DNA of 64,000 bases from JAAUTS01 sp038250235 (GTDB lineage Bacteria > Verrucomicrobiota > Verrucomicrobiia > Methylacidiphilales > JAAUTS01): positions 1 through 64,000 of the forward strand of contig JBBSCO010000007.1 of assembly GCA_038250235.1 (NCBI GenBank), in the 5' to 3' direction. The notes beneath the pieces are model-generated. The model was not told where the DNA came from. It saw only the letters and a list, made by a program, of their open reading frames with translations, and searched no databases. Both the position numbers and the translations under genes were made by a program. Shown piece by piece: positions 60,533 to 64,000 of this stretch (positions within the stretch are counted from its first letter, which is position 1; every line of letters begins with the position of its first letter).

Positions 60533-63500
60533 TTACGAATCCAGGAGATAGCGAAAATCGTCCAGGGTCAGGGCTTCATTGAAACCACCGTCACCAATAA
60601 CATCGGTCGCGAGTTGTTTCTTCATGCTCTGTAGTTTTCGGATCTTTTCTTCGATGGTGTTGCGGGTCAGCATGCGGTAGGCGAATACGGTCTGTTTCTG
60701 TCCGATGCGGTGGGTCCGATCGATGGCCTGGGCTTCGACGGCGGGATTCCACCAGGGATCAAACAGATAGACGTAGCTGGCGGCGGTCAGGTTGAGGCCG
60801 CTGCCTCCTGCTTTTAACGAGATGAGGAAGGTGGCGGGACCCTGGTGGTTTTGAAAGGATTCGACCAGCGCGGATCGGTTTTCCGTTTTCCCCGTCAGCA
60901 GAAACGAGGCGGACTGATGTTCTTTCAGGGCCTCGTCAAGGATTTCCAGCATTTCCACCCATTGGCTGAAGATCAGGACTTTGTTACCCTCTTCCAGAAC
61001 GGTGTCGAGATGTTCCAGTAGCATTTCCACCTTGGCCGATCCGGCTTTTTTCTGGTCTTCGACGGCCAGGCCGGGGTGGCAGCAGATCTGGCGCAGGCGC
61101 AACAGGGATGTCAGGAGGTGGAAACGCTGCTGTTCAAATTGTTTGGAGGTCTGGATTTTGAGAAGATGTTGCTGCGCCCGTTTCAACTCGGCCTGATACA
61201 GGGTCTGCTGGGAGCCCTCCAATTCGCAATAGAGATCCTCTTCGATGCGGGGAGGCAGATCGGAAGCCACCTGCTGCTTGTTGCGCCGGAGGAAGAATGG
61301 ACGAAGACGGACGCCCAGACGTCGTGCTGCCAGAGGATTGCTATCGCCGTCGAATTTTCCGGAGAAAGCTTTTTTGGTTCCGAGAATACCCGGCATGGCG
61401 TAGGACATGAGACTCCAGACATCGAGCAGACGATTTTCCACCGGTGTTCCGCTCAGGGCTACGCGGTGGGCGCTGTTGAGCATTTTGGCCAACTGGGCGG
61501 TCTGGGACCCGGGGTTTTTGATGGCCTGGGCTTCGTCCAGGATGGTGGCCTGCCATGTTACGGGCAACAGTTCATCCGAGCGTAAACGCAATTGGGCATA
61601 GTTGCAGACAAGCAGAGCTTTCGATTCGATGGCTTCCCGGACGGCGTTGGGGTCTTTGCGGGCCATGACGCGCACGGGGAGTTCCGGGGCAAAGCGTTTG
61701 ACTTCGGATTCCCAGACATCAACGACGGATTTTGGACAAACCACGAGAGAAGCCCTGGCTCCTTCTTTTTCCCGAAGCCAGAGCAACCAGGTAAGTGTTT
61801 GCAGGGTTTTTCCCAAGCCCATGTCATCGGCCAGGAGCCCGCCGAACTGGTTATTGGAGAGATAGGCCAGGAAGCGGAACCCATCGATTTGATAGGGGCG
61901 GAGGGTGGCCGTGATTCCGGAGGGAATTTCGGCCTGAACTTTGGTTTGGATTTCGCGGCAACGATCCAGAATGGTGCGGGCGAAATGTTCTGGCAGGGCC
62001 CCGCTTTTTGCAGCATCGTTCAGTTGCAGGGCATGAACCCGGTGCTTGCGTCCATCCAGCTCACCGGCATCGAGACCAAGCAGGGCGAGATGCTCTTCAT
62101 CCTCCTGGTTGAGTTTGAATTCCAGTCGTTTCCATCCTTTCCCGGCCAGACGGACATAGCCGCCTTTGGCTTTGAGCAGGGCTTTCAATTCTTCGCGTGT
62201 GAGGGTCAGGTCATCGGTGGAGATGATGGCGGCCAGATCAAACCAGTCCTGGCCTGTGGCATCAAGACGGGTTTCCAATTTTGCCTGGATGGGTTGGGAG
62301 AGAAGTCCACTCAGTTCGCGGTCCAGTTCCATCTCGACATGGTCCCGCCAATACTGTGCCCAGGCGGTAAAGAATTCCGGAAAGCGGCGGTTGATTTCCA
62401 GAACCCAGGCGTTCTGATGGGAATACCACTCGATACCAAGGGCGTCCAGAGCATCCTCCAAAGGACGGAGGGAGGCGTGATCCAATTGCAGACTGACACC
62501 CTTTTTCTTTTTGGAAAGTTCGGCCATGACCCATTCTCCACCTTCGTACAGGGCCATGGTCTTTTTCTTTTCGCAGGCTACGGCTTCAATGATGAGGCAT
62601 TCACGCCTGGTTTCCGTGCTTTCCCCGATCCGGCAGCGCAGGACAGGACGGGCCTGGCAGAATTCGATCCCCTTTGTCAGGGAAGCGGGAGGGGGTATTT
62701 GGAATTGCAGAAGCCAGGTGATCTTACGGTTGTCACTGAATAGAGTGCGTGGAATACGCATGGACCGGCCCAGGCCCAGGCGGTCGGCTGCGGGAGGTGC
62801 CGGATAGAGGAATTGGTCGGTGACGACCCAGGCAGGTTCGGAGGCGACCAAGATGAAAGCCTCCTTGAAAGGAACCCCGTCCCACATCAATTGAATCAGA
62901 TAATGGGTTTCGTCCTCAAGCAGTTCCCAATTGAGCGGATGATCGGCGCGTTCATGCGGCTGGCCGTCCGGGCGGACGACACGATCCTGGAATCCGGCTG
63001 TGTTGAGCAGGAAGGCCAGGGTGTCGGCCAGAGGATCATCGATTTGTATGCGTGAACTGGAACTTGTGCGCTGGTAGTAGGCCAGGATGGATTGCCAGAC
63101 CAGATTGGATGGAGCAGAGGAAGGCTGGACTTCGATATCGGATTGCCTGACCCATTTCAAGAGCTGGGTTAAGGAGAGTTCTGTGAAATCCTGTCCACCC
63201 ATGCGGTGCTCGATGGCCAGACCTTCGGCCCCCAGAACAAAGCGAAAATCGAGATGTCGGAAGCTGCGGTTTTTGCTTTTGAGGGATTCCCGCCTCCGGA
63301 TAATATCATCCCACTCATCGGCTTCTTCCTGAAGATGGAAATCTTCGATAGCTTTGGCTATTTTGGGCGGAGGAGGTGGAAGCATGGCATAACCAGGGGG
63401 CAGGCTGCCGACCTTGCGTTGCAGAGCTTCCAGCAAAAAATAAAAAAACGATTCCTGGGAGAGGGGTGGTTCCGGCCAAAGGCTGACGTATTGGTCACTG

Positions 63501-64000
63501 ATGCTGCCCCTTGGCCATCCCGGAATCAATGGATGCAGATCCGATTCCCTCAAAAGAAGCTCGTCGTGGAAATAGTCGCGATAAATATTACCGAGGCGTT
63601 GAAGGAAGCCGTGCAGTTCTGGAGGGGCGGGGCTTTTGGTTTTTGTTTCAAACCAGCCCAGGAAGTCGGCTTTTTTGGGAATATTTTTTTCCGTCCCTAT
63701 TTTCTGACTCTCCTGCCGTATGGGTTTCAGGCTTTCGGCATGAAGGGTATTTTGGGGTTCGAGATGGGCTTGGATTTTCAGAAGAACGGCATAGGCATGC
63801 TTGCAGTTTTCACCCACTGGACAGCTGCATTCGTTCTGCCACGGGCCGTTTTTTGATTTCTTGAACCAACGGGTTTTGTAGAGTTTGGTGCCTTCGACCA
63901 GGGCATTCCAAGAGAAGCTTTCTGCATCGTGATGCAGTTCCTCCACCGCCTTGATTCTGGCGTAATCGGCTCCACGCATTACCGTTTTGGGATTAAATAT
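60533..64000 (-). CDS. SWIM-domain SNF2 helicase, 5' end beyond window
   Basis: At least 1148 residues from ATG 63979; the frame stays open to the window edge (IFNPKTVMRGA), so the true start is probably outside. ECSCPVGENCKHAYAV near residue 52 is a SWIM zinc finger (CxCxnCxH). A long middle part of unknown fold precedes the SNF2 ATPase core: LLADDMGLGKTLQT (Walker A Lys near 724), LDEAQAIKNPGSQT (DEAQ box), QICCHPG and FDPWWNPAVEAQAIDRTHRIGQ (motif VI). These enzymes are DNA translocases, often linked to repair or defence against foreign DNA. The role here is not known. Confidence 0.9.
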   Translation of the reverse strand: MFNPKTVMRGADYARIKAVEELHHDAESFSWNALVEGTKLYKTRWFKKSKNGPWQNECSCPVGENCKHAYAVLLKIQAHLEPQNTLHAESLKPIRQESQKIGTEKNIPKKADFLGWFETKTKSPAPPELHGFLQRLGNIYRDYFHDELLLRESDLHPLIPGWPRGSISDQYVSLWPEPPLSQESFFYFLLEALQRKVGSLPPGYAMLPPPPPKIAKAIEDFHLQEEADEWDDIIRRRESLKSKNRSFRHLDFRFVLGAEGLAIEHRMGGQDFTELSLTQLLKWVRQSDIEVQPSSAPSNLVWQSILAYYQRTSSSSRIQIDDPLADTLAFLLNTAGFQDRVVRPDGQPHERADHPLNWELLEDETHYLIQLMWDGVPFKEAFILVASEPAWVVTDQFLYPAPPAADRLGLGRSMRIPRTLFSDNRKITWLLQFQIPPPASLTKGIEFCQARPVLRCRIGESTETRRECLIIEAVACEKKKTMALYEGGEWVMAELSKKKKGVSLQLDHASLRPLEDALDALGIEWYSHQNAWVLEINRRFPEFFTAWAQYWRDHVEMELDRELSGLLSQPIQAKLETRLDATGQDWFDLAAIISTDDLTLTREELKALLKAKGGYVRLAGKGWKRLEFKLNQEDEEHLALLGLDAGELDGRKHRVHALQLNDAAKSGALPEHFARTILDRCREIQTKVQAEIPSGITATLRPYQIDGFRFLAYLSNNQFGGLLADDMGLGKTLQTLTWLLWLREKEGARASLVVCPKSVVDVWESEVKRFAPELPVRVMARKDPNAVREAIESKALLVCNYAQLRLRSDELLPVTWQATILDEAQAIKNPGSQTAQLAKMLNSAHRVALSGTPVENRLLDVWSLMSYAMPGILGTKKAFSGKFDGDSNPLAARRLGVRLRPFFLRRNKQQVASDLPPRIEEDLYCELEGSQQTLYQAELKRAQQHLLKIQTSKQFEQQRFHLLTSLLRLRQICCHPGLAVEDQKKAGSAKVEMLLEHLDTVLEEGNKVLIFSQWVEMLEILDEALKEHQSASFLLTGKTENRSALVESFQNHQGPATFLISLKAGGSGLNLTAASYVYLFDPWWNPAVEAQAIDRTHRIGQKQTVFAYRMLTRNTIEEKIRKLQSMKKQLATDVIGDGGFNEALTLDDFRYLLDS

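Overview
The window looks like a chromosomal segment of a Gram-negative member of the PVC group, most likely a Verrucomicrobiota bacterium. This is inferred from gene content, not from a marker gene. The pointers are a fused lpxC/fabZ gene beside lpxA (lipid A outer membrane), mqnD (futalosine route to menaquinone), two PEP-CTERM secreted proteins, a DUF6600-type protein, a short CESCG zinc-ribbon protein and short-type FtsY. I found no rRNA, tRNA, CRISPR array or phage block.

Layout. 1-14 kb is mostly housekeeping: AlkD-like DNA repair, TerC, an EgtD-like methyltransferase, a small cyclase-fold protein, tRNA-dihydrouridine synthase, Maf, a Tsp/Prc protease, a nucleotidyltransferase-like gene with a frameshifted small partner, DUF456, a YgjP-like metallopeptidase, PhoH/PIN ATPase and a secreted deiminase-fold protein. 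14-17.5 kb carries a sulfotransferase, a TPR protein and a PEP-CTERM protein in one orientation. 17.8-20.9 kb is a cofG-like radical SAM gene plus psd-pssA (phosphatidylethanolamine synthesis), bracketed by two inverted copies of a ~270 bp non-autonomous mobile element with TA target duplications. 21-24.6 kb holds a TerB/DUF697 protein coupled to a methyltransferase, a DUF6600 protein and a DUF309 protein.

24.5-40.7 kb is a surface locus: a CHASE2-adenylate cyclase, divergent from an 11 kb two-partner-secretion exoprotein (3679 codons with stop), its outer-membrane TpsB transporter and a FecR-domain protein. The exoprotein contains an array of about 17 repeats of roughly 100 residues, many with an RTX-like GGxGxDTL turn.

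40.7-64 kb returns to core functions: a flavin oxidoreductase, mqnD, a CAP-domain protein, lpxA-lpxC/fabZ, a DUF164 coiled-coil protein, ribD-ribE, fabV, an orphan PIN protein, a second TPR/PEP-CTERM pair paralogous to the one at 15-17 kb, ftsY, nusB-ribH-ribBA, a fatty acid desaturase divergent from an AraC regulator, and a SWIM/SNF2 helicase running off the right edge.

The points most worth a second look are the mobile element that landed in the stop codon of the cofG-like gene and regenerated a stop, the paired TPR/PEP-CTERM modules, the RTX-like repeats inside a two-partner exoprotein, and two short genes broken at base runs.
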